A stretch of 64,000 nucleotides of DNA from JAMCYG01 sp027365565 (GCA_027365565.1 DAHXMI010000006.1:1-64000), one strand, 5' to 3'. Shown: positions 33,695-42,780, counted from the first letter of the stretch. Numbers and translations are program-made. Notes: a model not told the origin generated them from the letters alone.

Positions 33695-34486
33695 ATGATG
33701 AAGAAGAGCACCATGGGATATGCTGTGATCGCGGTAGTACTGATAGTGGCTGCCGCAGCCTATTTGGCTTCTGCCAACTCTTCCGCTGTACTCAACAAGT
33801 ACATAGGCGCCCCCGTGAACCAGACGTTCATGACACAGCTGCAGTCAATAGCGAACAACCAGACGCTTGCAAACAAGGTCGGCATAGGTGTTGTCAGCGA
33901 CCCTCCGGCAAGGATCAACGCCAATGCGCTTACCCTTAACGGCAAGCCCGAAGTGCTGTACATCGGCGCGGACTACTGTCCCTACTGCGCTGCCGCAAGA
34001 TGGAGCGTGGTAATCGCCCTGATGAGGTTCGGCAACATGTCGAACCTTGCATACATGACCTCTAATGGCTCAGACGTGGATCCTAACACGCCGACCTTCA
34101 CATTCTCAAACGTGACATATACCAGTAATGTCATAAACTTCGTAGCGAGGGAGACAGAGACAAGGTCGTACCAGCCGTTCCAGAACCTGACCGCGCTGGA
34201 AAACCATATCTTGGTCAAGTTCAACCAGGCAGAAAACATCCCTTTCATAGATTTTGCCAACAGCAGCATCCAGATCGGCGCGCCGTTCAACCCTAAGAGC
34301 ATCCTTGACGGACGCACATGGGGCCAGATAGCATCAGAGACATCGAATTCTGGCACCAGCCAAGCGCAGGCGATAATAGGCGCAGCGAACATATACACAG
34401 CATACATATGCGAAGCGACTAACAACACACCGGCCGTGTGCAGCCAGCCGTACGTGAAATCGATAGAGAGGATATACGGCGGCTAA
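33695..34486 (+). CDS. DUF929 thioredoxin-like exported protein
   Basis: The N-terminus carries one membrane helix (TMGYAVIAVVLIVAAAAYLA) that leaves the rest outside. The thioredoxin-like active site is YIGADYCPYCAAARW (CPYC), followed by the DUF929 signature segments LMRFGN, PNTPTFTFSN, IPFIDFAN and a helical end. 264 aa. It is a good candidate for a disulfide oxidase outside the membrane that works with the VKOR proteins at 8.0 and 26.6 kb; no experimental proof of this pairing is known to me. ATG 33695 or 33698 follow GTGGATTGG. Confidence 0.8.
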   Translation: MMKKSTMGYAVIAVVLIVAAAAYLASANSSAVLNKYIGAPVNQTFMTQLQSIANNQTLANKVGIGVVSDPPARINANALTLNGKPEVLYIGADYCPYCAAARWSVVIALMRFGNMSNLAYMTSNGSDVDPNTPTFTFSNVTYTSNVINFVARETETRSYQPFQNLTALENHILVKFNQAENIPFIDFANSSIQIGAPFNPKSILDGRTWGQIASETSNSGTSQAQAIIGAANIYTAYICEATNNTPAVCSQPYVKSIERIYGG

Positions 34487-34511
34487 ACGAGGCATTGCTA
34501 TTATGCCGTAA

Positions 34512-35939
34512 TCATACCGTTGAGGCGGCCTTCTTCAGCCTGCCTAGTATTGTGTGGGCATCCGCCCTCCTACGGTCTATTATGTTGTTTTCCTCCTTTT
34601 CATCTTTGCGCATGTCATATAGCTCGTCCTTCCTGCTGTCTGTGAAATGCATGAGTTTCATGCCCCTATAGAACGCGGCTGTCGCCTTGACATTGTTTGC
34701 CCTCTTCGCCTCGTATATTGCGTTCGCATTGCCAGACCTCTTCATCAGCATAGTGAGCAGTGCTTCGTCCCAGCCCTCGCTTATGCCTGTGTGCTCCGAT
34801 ATCACGGTATCCCCACTCCTTATCCTGCCAATGCTCTTGCCTTCACCTGCAGACCTTATCAGCTCAGCCCCAAGGTCCTTTATGCTGACCGGGGCGGAGA
34901 CTTTTTCCATGTTATTCAACTGCTTCCCATCAGCGTACTCCGCCGCTATTAGCGGTACCATTATCTCCTCATTGTACGGGAAAAGCGAATGGTAGAGCAG
35001 ATCATGCTCGCCGAAGAACTGGCCATGATCCGAAGTCAGTATGACCGACGCATCATCGAGCATTCCGGATCTCTTAAGCATGCCTAGTATTTCACCGATC
35101 CCTTTGTCAAGGTATTTCAGCCTCGACATGTACCCTTGGTGGAATTTCTTCAGCAGGTTTTCGTCCATGCCAAATATGCCGCTCAGGTATAGCCACTTAT
35201 CCTGAACTATGTCCTCGCTGCCCACAGGGTAGTTCTCATGCGCCTCGATCAGGTTTATGAATATGAAATGGTCGCGGTAGTCATATTCGTGCTCAATGTA
35301 TCCGCCAAGCACATCCACCGTGTCCTCAATCCCCCTATCGAGCATATGCGTGCCGTCGGTCTTTGCAACGCTCTTGTCAAGGCTGATTCTAAGCGATAGG
35401 TAAAGGTCGTCAAACACCTTCTTCGGCATGAAGCTTGTGAGCGCGTTTACGGTCCTGTATAGCCTCATCTTTCCATTCGGGCCGGAATTCAGCGCAAATG
35501 AGAATTTATCCGCAAGGGACTTGTTGTACTTGATGTTGGACTGCATCCATATGTCGAATATGTTGTCGAAGCCTATGCCAAGGTTCGTGAAGCTCGTCAC
35601 GAACGGATTATTCGACATCAGCACGGTTTTATAACCCAGATTGCCCAGCTTGCCGGCAAGAGTGTTGTCGCCGTCTGCCATAAACTTGGTCTTGACCATC
35701 CACGGGTCTATCTTGTATGTCCCGTTTCTGAAGAAGTCCATCGAGACGCCCGGTATCTGCGATACCGGCCTGCCTGTGAACATCGAAGCGTGCGATGGCG
35801 CGGTCCATGACCCAGGGGCAATCGCATTCTCATACACTGCAGCCTTCGAGGCTATATGCTGCAAGTTAGTGAGCGACCTGTTACCATATACGTCAGTTGC
35901 CCTAGCCGTGTCCAGAAGGAACACTATTATGTTTCTCAT
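34512..35939 (-). CDS. Sulfatase/alkaline-phosphatase-fold enzyme, phosphotransferase-like
   Basis: MRNIIVFLLDTARATDVYG opens the metal-binding fold (Asp near residue 10), and GSWTAPSHASMFTGRPV gives the nucleophile region. The nucleophile position is Thr (TAPSH), not the Cys/Ser (C-x-P-S-R) that becomes formylglycine in true sulfatases. The second metal site is VILTSDHGQFFGEHDLLYHS. 475 aa. This pattern suggests a phosphodiesterase or phosphoglycol/ethanolamine transferase acting on envelope glycans rather than a sulfatase. No membrane helix or signal is evident. Divergent from the GT4 gene. Confidence 0.7.
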   Translation of the reverse strand: MRNIIVFLLDTARATDVYGNRSLTNLQHIASKAAVYENAIAPGSWTAPSHASMFTGRPVSQIPGVSMDFFRNGTYKIDPWMVKTKFMADGDNTLAGKLGNLGYKTVLMSNNPFVTSFTNLGIGFDNIFDIWMQSNIKYNKSLADKFSFALNSGPNGKMRLYRTVNALTSFMPKKVFDDLYLSLRISLDKSVAKTDGTHMLDRGIEDTVDVLGGYIEHEYDYRDHFIFINLIEAHENYPVGSEDIVQDKWLYLSGIFGMDENLLKKFHQGYMSRLKYLDKGIGEILGMLKRSGMLDDASVILTSDHGQFFGEHDLLYHSLFPYNEEIMVPLIAAEYADGKQLNNMEKVSAPVSIKDLGAELIRSAGEGKSIGRIRSGDTVISEHTGISEGWDEALLTMLMKRSGNANAIYEAKRANNVKATAAFYRGMKLMHFTDSRKDELYDMRKDEKEENNIIDRRRADAHTILGRLKKAASTV

Positions 35940-36013
35940 GGTCCGAACCACTACAACTAATATACCTGCCCAATTAAATTTATTATCTACTGTGTATTTT
36001 ATGGTTTCATGCC

Positions 36014-37213
36014 TTGAGATCCGCTGGTGGTGATGCAATAGATATCTGTGTCCTTAATCCTTATTTCATCCCCTACCGTGGAGGAACTGAAAAGGTACTG
36101 CATGAGGTATACAAGCGCCTGTCGAAGAGGCACAACATAACTGTGCTTACCAGTGCCGTTGCGTCTTTCGGCCAGGGGTTCGGGCGTGCCCTAAACTCCA
36201 CGGAGTACATAGACGGCATAAAAGTGGTCAGGATAAAAACGAAGCAGGTAGGCATACCTTTCTCACCGCTGCCCCTGCAGTTGTTCCCTGCGTTTCGCAG
36301 CCATCTGCAGTCCGTAAACGCTGATATCTATCACATAAATAACAGGTATCAGTACTTTCCAAGTACGATAGGTGCCATAAAGGACATAGGGGCAAAGATG
36401 GCGCTCACGATACACAACTCACTTCCAAAAGGGATAAGCGCTGCGGATGACAGCCTTGGCCTATTGTACGACATCACAGTGGGGCGCAGTTTCATGCATT
36501 CGGCCGACGCGATAACCGCCGTATCAAAGGACGCGCTTGAAGTAACAGTGCCGACTGCAGACCTAACGAAGTCAAGGGTAATATACAACGGCGTAGACAG
36601 TTCTCTGTTCAGAAAGATGAAGGATGGCGAAGAGCCCGTATCAGCATTGAAGTACAAGTTCGGAAAGGGTAGCACGCTCATACTATCTAATGGCAGGCTA
36701 ACGACGCAGAAAGGGCAGGTATACCTGATGGAGGCGATATCAAGGCTGATAAAAGACGGGAAAGATGTAAGGCTGCTGATTATAGGAAAGGGCCCAATGT
36801 ACAACTGGCTGTACAAGTACGCAAGCCACCTCGGCATAGCTGACAGGTTCGAGATAATCAGCGGAATACCGGAGCACGAAATGCCATACTATTACAATGC
36901 GGCAGACATGTTCGTCCTGCCATCCCTCTATGAGCCTGCAGGGATGGCTCTCCTCGAAGCAATGGCATGCGGCGTGCCTTCCATTGCGACGCGTATAGGA
37001 GGTATGCCTGAGATGGGGCGGAATGCGGTGCTGTATGCCAATCCGCGCGACACGTCATCTATAAAAAATGCAATAGAGAAATACATGTCAGACAGCAAGA
37101 GAGCCAGAGCCAATGCAACCAGGGGAATCTCGCTCGTGAAAAAAAGAAACGATTGGAACAAGATATCTAAGGAATACGAGGATTGCTTCTTAAACATTTC
37201 AAGTAGTAGATAA
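36014..37213 (+). CDS. Glycosyltransferase family 4
   Basis: GT-B-fold sugar transferase. The N-terminal Rossmann domain has PYRGGTEKVLHEVYKRL and the C-terminal donor domain has LSNGRLTTQKG, IIGKGP, and the acid-box VLPSLYEPAGMALLEAMACG ending in VPSIATRIGG. 399 aa. The frame begins with TTG at 36014 with no in-frame ATG before the conserved Rossmann start, so a leaderless TTG start is likely; a TATA-like AAATTTATT lies about 30 bp upstream. It forms an envelope cluster with the flippase-like protein downstream. Confidence 0.88.
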   Translation: MRSAGGDAIDICVLNPYFIPYRGGTEKVLHEVYKRLSKRHNITVLTSAVASFGQGFGRALNSTEYIDGIKVVRIKTKQVGIPFSPLPLQLFPAFRSHLQSVNADIYHINNRYQYFPSTIGAIKDIGAKMALTIHNSLPKGISAADDSLGLLYDITVGRSFMHSADAITAVSKDALEVTVPTADLTKSRVIYNGVDSSLFRKMKDGEEPVSALKYKFGKGSTLILSNGRLTTQKGQVYLMEAISRLIKDGKDVRLLIIGKGPMYNWLYKYASHLGIADRFEIISGIPEHEMPYYYNAADMFVLPSLYEPAGMALLEAMACGVPSIATRIGGMPEMGRNAVLYANPRDTSSIKNAIEKYMSDSKRARANATRGISLVKKRNDWNKISKEYEDCFLNISSSR

Positions 37214-37235
37214 TCCATAACGCGGCCGGATTGAG

Positions 37236-38363
37236 ATGACAAAGGTAGACGATGGGAAGAAGAAAAAATCGCTATGGTACAGCGTAACGCACCAGGAGGA
37301 GCTTGATAAGGAGGGCTACCTAAAGCTGATACGCAGCGTATCTATATTCGTGGCCGCCGCGCTCATCGTGAGCGCGCTGGTCTTCGTAGTGATAGCATTT
37401 GCCGGCGGTATATCTAAGGTGGTGCATGTAATCCTATCAGCCGACATATACGTGTACTTGCTTGCAATCATATCAGTCTTCGCCGGATACATGCTCAGGT
37501 ATGTCAAATGGGCATACTACATAAAGAGGCTGGGCCTGAAGGTATCCACATGGAAGAACCTGGCCGTGTACCTGTCGCTCTATTCGATGGACATAACGCC
37601 CGGCAAGTTCGGCAGGGTCCTTGCCGCGTACACCCTTAACAGGATAACAAAAATAAAGTTCATGAACATAGTGCCCATAGTGACGATGGACATATTTTCA
37701 GATTTCCTTGGCACAGCAGTGGTCGCCCTCGGGGCCGCACTGTATTTTCACCAATACGTAATATACATAATAGCCATAGACATAGTGCTGCTTCTCCCGT
37801 TCGCATTCATACTCAACAAGTGGTTGTTCAACAGGTTCAAACTGCTTCTCGGTAAGTATAACTTCATAGAGAAGTTCACCATATACGGTGAGGAGTACTA
37901 CGCCTCGCAGAGCGTGCTGAACTCGCCCAAGGTGTATGCAGTCTCGATAATATTTACCATACCTGCATCGGTGCTGAACGCAATGGCCTTATACTTCACG
38001 ATCGCCGCCCTCGGTTTCCACATAACCGCTGCTGCAAGCATGTTCACATTTGCATCGACCCAGTTGTTCGGGATGGTCTCTGCGGTGCCTGGCAACATAG
38101 GTGTGACTGACGGCACCCTTACTGCAATACTATCCAGCAGCCTCAAACTCCCTGCAGACATAAGCTCAGCGGCTACCATACTCGTAAGGATAGCCACAAT
38201 GTGGTTCGGTGTAGCCCTGGGTTCCGTATTCCTGTTCTATACTCTGAGGTTCTGGAACATGTACCACAAGAAATCAGTAGCGCTAGGTACATCTAGACGT
38301 GCACCTAAAAGAAAAGCTAAAAGAAAAGGAAGAAATAGAAACAAAACAAGTAAAAGTAAGTGA
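37236..38363 (+). CDS. Flippase-like integral membrane protein (LPG_synthase_TM / UPF0104)
   Basis: Eight to nine hydrophobic segments in 375 aa. The family signature YSMDITPGKFGRVLAAYTLNR lies near residue 115 and SAVPGNIGVTDGTLTAIL near residue 290. A strongly basic C-terminal tail (RRAPKRKAKRKGRNRNK) follows the last helix. Members include lipid-glycan flippases or accessory proteins in N-glycosylation (AglD-like). It follows GT4 by 22 bp, supporting a role with lipid-linked sugars. Confidence 0.8.
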   Translation: MTKVDDGKKKKSLWYSVTHQEELDKEGYLKLIRSVSIFVAAALIVSALVFVVIAFAGGISKVVHVILSADIYVYLLAIISVFAGYMLRYVKWAYYIKRLGLKVSTWKNLAVYLSLYSMDITPGKFGRVLAAYTLNRITKIKFMNIVPIVTMDIFSDFLGTAVVALGAALYFHQYVIYIIAIDIVLLLPFAFILNKWLFNRFKLLLGKYNFIEKFTIYGEEYYASQSVLNSPKVYAVSIIFTIPASVLNAMALYFTIAALGFHITAAASMFTFASTQLFGMVSAVPGNIGVTDGTLTAILSSSLKLPADISSAATILVRIATMWFGVALGSVFLFYTLRFWNMYHKKSVALGTSRRAPKRKAKRKGRNRNKTSKSK

Positions 38364-38386
38364 GAAAAGATAAGAGCCGGAAAAGA

Positions 38387-38764
38387 TTATTCCTCTTCCG
38401 AGCCGAAGTTTCCTTCCTCATCAGAAGATCCGTAATCCTCCGAGCCGCTCGATTCGTCAGACGAGCCTGATCCCTTCTCGACTACGGTTATCTTGCCGAA
38501 CTTGCCTGTGGAAAGCTGCGGCGCCCCCCTGAACTCGCTCACGTAGCCGTTCGTTACCTCAACCTTGTCTCCGACAGACACCGTGTCGATGTCCTTTTCC
38601 CAGAGTGACATAGGTATGGTTCCGGTATCGTCCTTTAGCACTATGTTAGCGACGCTCAGTCTCTTACCATACTTGGTGACAACTTCTCGAGGGTCGTCCT
38701 TCTGCGATACAGTAGCCTCGAGCGTGACATTGCTGGCCCCTACTTTTAGCTCGTTTATCTTCAT
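38387..38764 (-). CDS. Single-stranded DNA-binding protein, single OB fold with acidic tail
   Basis: A 125-aa SSB similar to crenarchaeal SSB/RPA-type OB folds. It opens INELKVGASNVTLEATVSQK, with GTIPMSLWEKD and GDKVEVTNGYVSEFRG in the barrel. The last about 30 residues are Ser/Glu/Asp/Gly-rich (SDEEGNFGSEEE), an acidic tail comparable to those that recruit partners in bacterial SSB. A TATA box (GGTTATATATG on the plus strand at 38794-38804) lies about 30 bp before the ATG. Confidence 0.82.
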   Translation of the reverse strand: MKINELKVGASNVTLEATVSQKDDPREVVTKYGKRLSVANIVLKDDTGTIPMSLWEKDIDTVSVGDKVEVTNGYVSEFRGAPQLSTGKFGKITVVEKGSGSSDESSGSEDYGSSDEEGNFGSEEE

Positions 38765-38894
38765 TTATACACCTGTTACAAAAAACAGTTTTCAGGTTAT
38801 ATATGTTCAGAAAGCTATTTTAAGCTTGTTAAGCCCAAAATGCATGTGCGGGTTTCTTTAGGGTAATAAGCTACATCAGGTGGGACACTGTCAG

Positions 38895-38957
38895 ATGAAC
38901 AAGGCAAAGCCGAAAACGGGGCAGACCAGGCTAAGGCTTCATTCAACGGTTTCATGA
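38895..38957 (+). CDS. Candidate 20-codon small ORF coupled to the Mrp gene
   Basis: ATG at 38895 follows AGGTGGG (a fair ribosome binding site about 10 nt upstream). The 20 codons end at TGA 38955-38957, which overlaps the ATG of the Mrp gene (ATGA). The peptide is basic (MNKAKPKTGQTRLRLHSTVS). It may be a coupling leader for the downstream gene or a chance frame. Confidence 0.3.
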   Translation: MNKAKPKTGQTRLRLHSTVS

Positions 38958-39694
38958 GCCAGAAAAGCACCATCAAGGAGAAGCTTTCAGGCGTAAAGCA
39001 CAAGGTGGGCATTTACAGTGCTAAGGGCGGCGTGGGCAAGACCACCGTATCAGTCAACCTTGCATACACGCTGAGCGCCATGGGCTACAAAGTGGGCATA
39101 CTCGATGCCGACATAGACTGCCCCAATCTGAGCTTCTTCCTGGGCATGGACGAGCGCATGGATACCTCCAGGTTCCCGCTCAAGCCCCTGGTTAAGGATG
39201 GCATCAAGGTCGCATCGACCTCCATGGTGGTAGATGACATGAAAAAGCCAATAATATGGCGTGGGGCCATAATAACGAAGATGCTTCTTGACTTCTTCCA
39301 GAACACGGAATGGGGGGAGCTCGACTATCTCATAGTAGATTTGCCTCCGGGCACGTCTGACGCGCCGCTGACCATAATGCAGCTGCTGCCATTGGACGGC
39401 TTCATTCTAGTCACCACACCACAAAGGATAGCAGCAATGAACGCCTACAGGTCTGGTGCGATGGCGAAGAGGCTCAGCATATACCTTCTGGGAGTGGTAG
39501 AAAACAGGTCAATCGGGGTAGAAAGCGATCACACAAGGGAGCTGATTCATAACCTTGGTACAAGGCTACTCGGGCATGTGAAGGAATCGGCCGAATTCGA
39601 CCGGCTCAGCGACCTGGGGGCCGTGCCAGTAACGCGCGAGAAGGCAATACAGGAGGAGTTCGCGGCCATAGCGAAGGCCATAGACAGCGACTGA
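38954..39694 (+). CDS. Mrp/ParA-type P-loop ATPase
   Basis: Deviant Walker A is YSAKGGVGKTTVSVNLA, and the A' motif lies in GILDADIDCPNLSFFLG; YLIVDLPPGTSDAPLT is the Mrp/NBP35 signature. 246 aa. The C-terminal CxxC that holds the bridging Fe-S cluster in Mrp/ApbC is not visible; VVENRSIGVESDHT occupies that place. So it might be a carrier lacking the cluster site or a ParA-type partitioning ATPase. It lies just upstream of thermosome. Confidence 0.8.
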   Translation: MSQKSTIKEKLSGVKHKVGIYSAKGGVGKTTVSVNLAYTLSAMGYKVGILDADIDCPNLSFFLGMDERMDTSRFPLKPLVKDGIKVASTSMVVDDMKKPIIWRGAIITKMLLDFFQNTEWGELDYLIVDLPPGTSDAPLTIMQLLPLDGFILVTTPQRIAAMNAYRSGAMAKRLSIYLLGVVENRSIGVESDHTRELIHNLGTRLLGHVKESAEFDRLSDLGAVPVTREKAIQEEFAAIAKAIDSD

Positions 39695-39711
39695 ACTGGG
39701 CCCTAGAAAGG

Positions 39712-39719
39712 CATAAATA
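39712..39719 (+). promoter_or_regulatory. TATA box candidate of the thermosome gene
   Basis: CATAAATA lies about 100 bp before the ATG at 39822. A second AT-rich candidate is at about 39749-39763. Downstream, TTCTGATTCAGAA (39779-39791) is a near-perfect 13-bp palindrome that may be an operator, as heat-shock genes often have one. Confidence 0.4.
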
Positions 39720-39821
39720 CTTTAACGACTGTAATATATGCATACATGTATATGAATTATACACATTTTCTATGCCTTTTCTGATTCAGAAAGGAGCAGA
39801 TGCTACTAATAAGGTGAAACG

Positions 39822-41465
39822 ATGGCTGAAAATAAGCTAACGCCGCAGTACTACATACTGCCGGAAGGAGCCTCCCGAATAATAGGTAGGGAAGCGCAGA
39901 GGACGAACATAGCGGTGGGCCAGGCCGTGGCCAATGCAGTGAAGACAACCCTGGGGCCGAAGGGCATGGACAAGATGCTCGTGAGCGACCTTGGCGACAT
40001 AGTGATAACCAACGACGGCGCCACGATACTCAATGAGATGAACGTGGAGCACCCGATCGCGAAGATACTCGTCGAGATAGCGAAGACGCAGGACAAGGAG
40101 GTCGGAGACGGGACGACGACGGTGGTCGTGCTTGCCGGAGGACTCCTGAAGGGCGCGGGCGACCTGATAGAGCAGGGCGTACATCCCACGACGATAATAG
40201 CAGGATACAAGCTTGCTGCAGACAAGGCGATAGACATACTGAAGAGCCGCGCCAAGAACCTGGATACGAGCGACGACTCAGTAATGCAGAAGATAGCAAT
40301 GGTCACCCTCGGCTCGAAGAACGTGGGCGACGAACAGGTCAAGGCGACGCTGTCGAAAATGGTCATAAAGGCTGCAAGGCAGGTCATGGTAAAGAACGAG
40401 AAGGGCAAGCCTTACGTGGACCGCGACCTGATCAAGCTCGAGAAGAAGGTCGGCGGCAACATAGAGGACACGCAATACATAAACGGCGTGCTCATAGACA
40501 AGGAGATATCGCATCCCTCAATGCCGAGGAGGATCGAGAAGGCTAAGATAGCGCTGCTCGACCTTGCACTGGAGATCGAGAAGACCGAGACAGAGGCGAA
40601 GATAGAGATAACCGCCCCGGAGCAGATGAAGGCGTTCCTAGAGCAGGAGGAGAGCATACTCAGGGAGATGGCAGAGAAGGTAAAGAAGTCGGGCGCTAGC
40701 GTTGTCTTCACGCAGAAGGGCATAGACGACGTGGCGCAGCACTTCCTCTCGAAGCTCGGCATAACTGCGTACAGGCGCGTCAAGAAGAGCGACCTTGAGA
40801 TGCTCGCAAGGGCCACAGGCGGCAACATAATAACGACGCTCGAGGACCTCTCTGCGGACGACCTGGGCTATGCCGGCCTTGTCGAAGAGAGGAAGATAAG
40901 CGGCGAGTTCATGACCTTCGTCGAGCAGTGCAAGGACCCAAAGAGCGTCACTATATTCGTGAGGGGAGGATCCCAGCAGGTAGTCGACGAGGTCGAGAGG
41001 TCAATAGTTGACGTCATCGGCGTCGTGGCCAGCATAATGCAGCACGGCACGTACGTGCTCGGTGGAGGCGCGATACAGGTAGAGATGGCGCAGCAGCTCA
41101 GGTCGGCAGCCGACCACGTCAGCGGCCGCGAACAGCTGGCCATGCTCGCGTTTGCGGATGCGCTCGAAAGCATACCAAAGGCATTGGCGGAGAACTCCGG
41201 CATGGATTCTATAGACACGCTGGTGCAGCTCAGGAGCAAGCACAAGGGCAAGGGCGGCGAGGTCTTCGGAGTTGACGTCCTAAAGAGCGGCGTCGGCGAT
41301 ATGTCAAGGCTGGGCGTCTTCGAGCCTACGCGCGTAATAGAGCAGGCAATAAGGAGCGCGTCAGAGGCCGCGGAAATCGTCCTCAGGATAGACGACATGA
41401 TAAGCGGCAAGGGCAAGTCAGCAGGCGCACCTGGAGGTGCACCAGGCGGCATGCCTGAGTACTGA
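39822..41465 (+). CDS. ths: Thermosome (group II chaperonin) subunit
   Basis: ATP-driven protein-folding ring. TTLGPKGMDKMLVSDLGD, NDGATILNEM and VGDGTTTVVVLAGGLL form the ATP site; the middle has the apical domain and VLGGGAIQVEMAQQLR the later equatorial part. The tail is a Gly/Met/Pro-rich repeat (GAPGGAPGGMPEY) typical of chaperonins. 547 aa. Codon use is strongly biased, matching high expression. Only one subunit gene is in this window. Together with prefoldin it covers the cell's main folding route. Confidence 0.97.
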   Translation: MAENKLTPQYYILPEGASRIIGREAQRTNIAVGQAVANAVKTTLGPKGMDKMLVSDLGDIVITNDGATILNEMNVEHPIAKILVEIAKTQDKEVGDGTTTVVVLAGGLLKGAGDLIEQGVHPTTIIAGYKLAADKAIDILKSRAKNLDTSDDSVMQKIAMVTLGSKNVGDEQVKATLSKMVIKAARQVMVKNEKGKPYVDRDLIKLEKKVGGNIEDTQYINGVLIDKEISHPSMPRRIEKAKIALLDLALEIEKTETEAKIEITAPEQMKAFLEQEESILREMAEKVKKSGASVVFTQKGIDDVAQHFLSKLGITAYRRVKKSDLEMLARATGGNIITTLEDLSADDLGYAGLVEERKISGEFMTFVEQCKDPKSVTIFVRGGSQQVVDEVERSIVDVIGVVASIMQHGTYVLGGGAIQVEMAQQLRSAADHVSGREQLAMLAFADALESIPKALAENSGMDSIDTLVQLRSKHKGKGGEVFGVDVLKSGVGDMSRLGVFEPTRVIEQAIRSASEAAEIVLRIDDMISGKGKSAGAPGGAPGGMPEY

Positions 41466-41482
41466 GCCAGTCTGTAACTTGG

Positions 41483-41507
41483 GGTACTGGCTGGCTTTGC
41501 CAGTACC
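41483..41507 (+). terminator. Intrinsic-type terminator after the thermosome gene
   Basis: GGTACTGGC and GCCAGTACC form a perfect 9-bp stem with a 7-base loop, 17 bp after the stop codon. A T-rich tract (TTCTTTCTTTTT) follows at about 41523-41535. This is the best terminator candidate in the window. Confidence 0.6.
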
Positions 41508-41579
41508 TCCTTCCATTATTTCGTTCTTTCTTTTTGCAAAAGCAATAAGTAGATTTGCTCAAATCTAATCTGTGTTCGC

Positions 41580-42158
41580 ATGAGCGGTGGTGTCGCCATA
41601 GTGACCGGGTTGCCGGCCTCGGGGAAGACTTCAGTCATAGATGGTGCAATCGGCAGGTTACACATGTACAAGATTGTTACTATAGGCACGCTGATGGCCG
41701 ATGCGGCGCTCAAGAAGGGCATATCAAAGGACCGCGACGCCCTGAGATACCTCAAAACAGGGGCGATAGACAGGCTCAGGCACGCAGCATTTGCCACAGT
41801 GGCACGCATGGGCGGTGCGGTAATAGTCAACACGCATGCCACTGTCGAGCAGAACGGCAGATTCATCACCGGACTTCCGGAAAAGGAGGTCAATATGCTG
41901 AACGTCAAGGGCCTGATATATATAGATGCCGATCCCAAAGCCATAGCAAGAAGGAGGTCCAAAGACAGCTCGAGGAAGAGGGAAGCTGAGAGCGTCAACG
42001 AGATAGAAATGCAGAGGCAGATAGATCTGTCGACGCTGGCCCATTATGCGACATATTTAAATATTCCATTATACATAATTCAGAACAAGGAAGGGGCACT
42101 CAAGGAATCGCAGTCTCGTTTCAAGGACGCCCTGAAGGACATATTCGGTGAAAAGTGA
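41580..42158 (+). CDS. adkA: Archaeal adenylate kinase
   Basis: Interconverts AMP, ADP and ATP. AIVTGLPASGKTSVI is the P-loop, GTLMADAAL the AMP-site strand, VIVNTHATVE the central strand, and IYIDADPKAIARRRSKDSSR the C-terminal arginine-rich region of the archaeal AdkA type. 192 aa is typical. It starts the adkA-DUF106-eL34-cmk-eL14 group, which sits next to secY in many archaea; secY is not in this window. Its TGA overlaps the next ATG by one base. Confidence 0.92.
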   Translation: MSGGVAIVTGLPASGKTSVIDGAIGRLHMYKIVTIGTLMADAALKKGISKDRDALRYLKTGAIDRLRHAAFATVARMGGAVIVNTHATVEQNGRFITGLPEKEVNMLNVKGLIYIDADPKAIARRRSKDSSRKREAESVNEIEMQRQIDLSTLAHYATYLNIPLYIIQNKEGALKESQSRFKDALKDIFGEK

Positions 42159-42673
42159 TGCTGCTTTTGACAGCCGCGATGCCTATAAACATCGCTTTGA
42201 TTCTCGTTGCGCTCGCGCTGGGTTACACGGTGCTAGCGGTAGTCCTACAGCGCAAGCTCTCCAACCCGAAGAAGATGAGGCATCTCCAGAACAAGTCGAA
42301 CCAGCTCTCGAAGGAGCTTAAGGAGATGATGAAGAACAAGGCTTCCCAGGAAGACATGGCGAAGAAGCAGAAGGAGCTCATGCCATTGATGAGCGAGTCG
42401 ATGAAGACCCAGATGAAGCCGATGCTGGTGGTGCTTCCGCTCTTCTTCCTGGTATGGTACGTGCTGCTGCCGATGGCGTTCGCCCAATACAACGGCGAAA
42501 CGATCAACTTCATAGTTCCATTGGGGTATAGGGGGATTTTCTTCGTTATCCTGTTCGTAGGCGGAATGCTATCATCAATATCGATAATGATATACGACAG
42601 GAAGAAGGCGAAGGAAGAGGCCCAGACAGAGGTGCTGGGCACGCAAGAGATTTCGAATCAGCCCGGCCCATAG
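42158..42673 (+). CDS. DUF106 (EMC3/TMCO1-like) Oxa1-superfamily membrane protein
   Basis: Membrane protein insertase relative with three helices: an N-terminal one (INIALILVALALGYTVLAVV), a cytoplasmic coiled coil (SNQLSKELKEMMKNKASQE), then two C-terminal helices near residues 88-106 and 124-148. 171 aa. Neighbours adkA, eL34 and cmk are the usual ones, which supports the assignment. It may help insert membrane proteins at the ribosome and Sec translocon. Confidence 0.88.
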   Translation: MLLLTAAMPINIALILVALALGYTVLAVVLQRKLSNPKKMRHLQNKSNQLSKELKEMMKNKASQEDMAKKQKELMPLMSESMKTQMKPMLVVLPLFFLVWYVLLPMAFAQYNGETINFIVPLGYRGIFFVILFVGGMLSSISIMIYDRKKAKEEAQTEVLGTQEISNQPGP

Positions 42674-42780
42674 TGACACAAATAGCTTTATATTCTTATT
42701 CGGATTAAATTAAGGATTGCTCTTATTTGTTTACGTTGCAGATAAGTCAGTAAGGTAAGTTCAGATAATAGGTGTTTCAT

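Noticed and set aside
38565..38861. 98-codon open frame opposite the SSB gene
   Set aside because: It is antisense to a conserved OB-fold gene and its promoter. No family resemblance.
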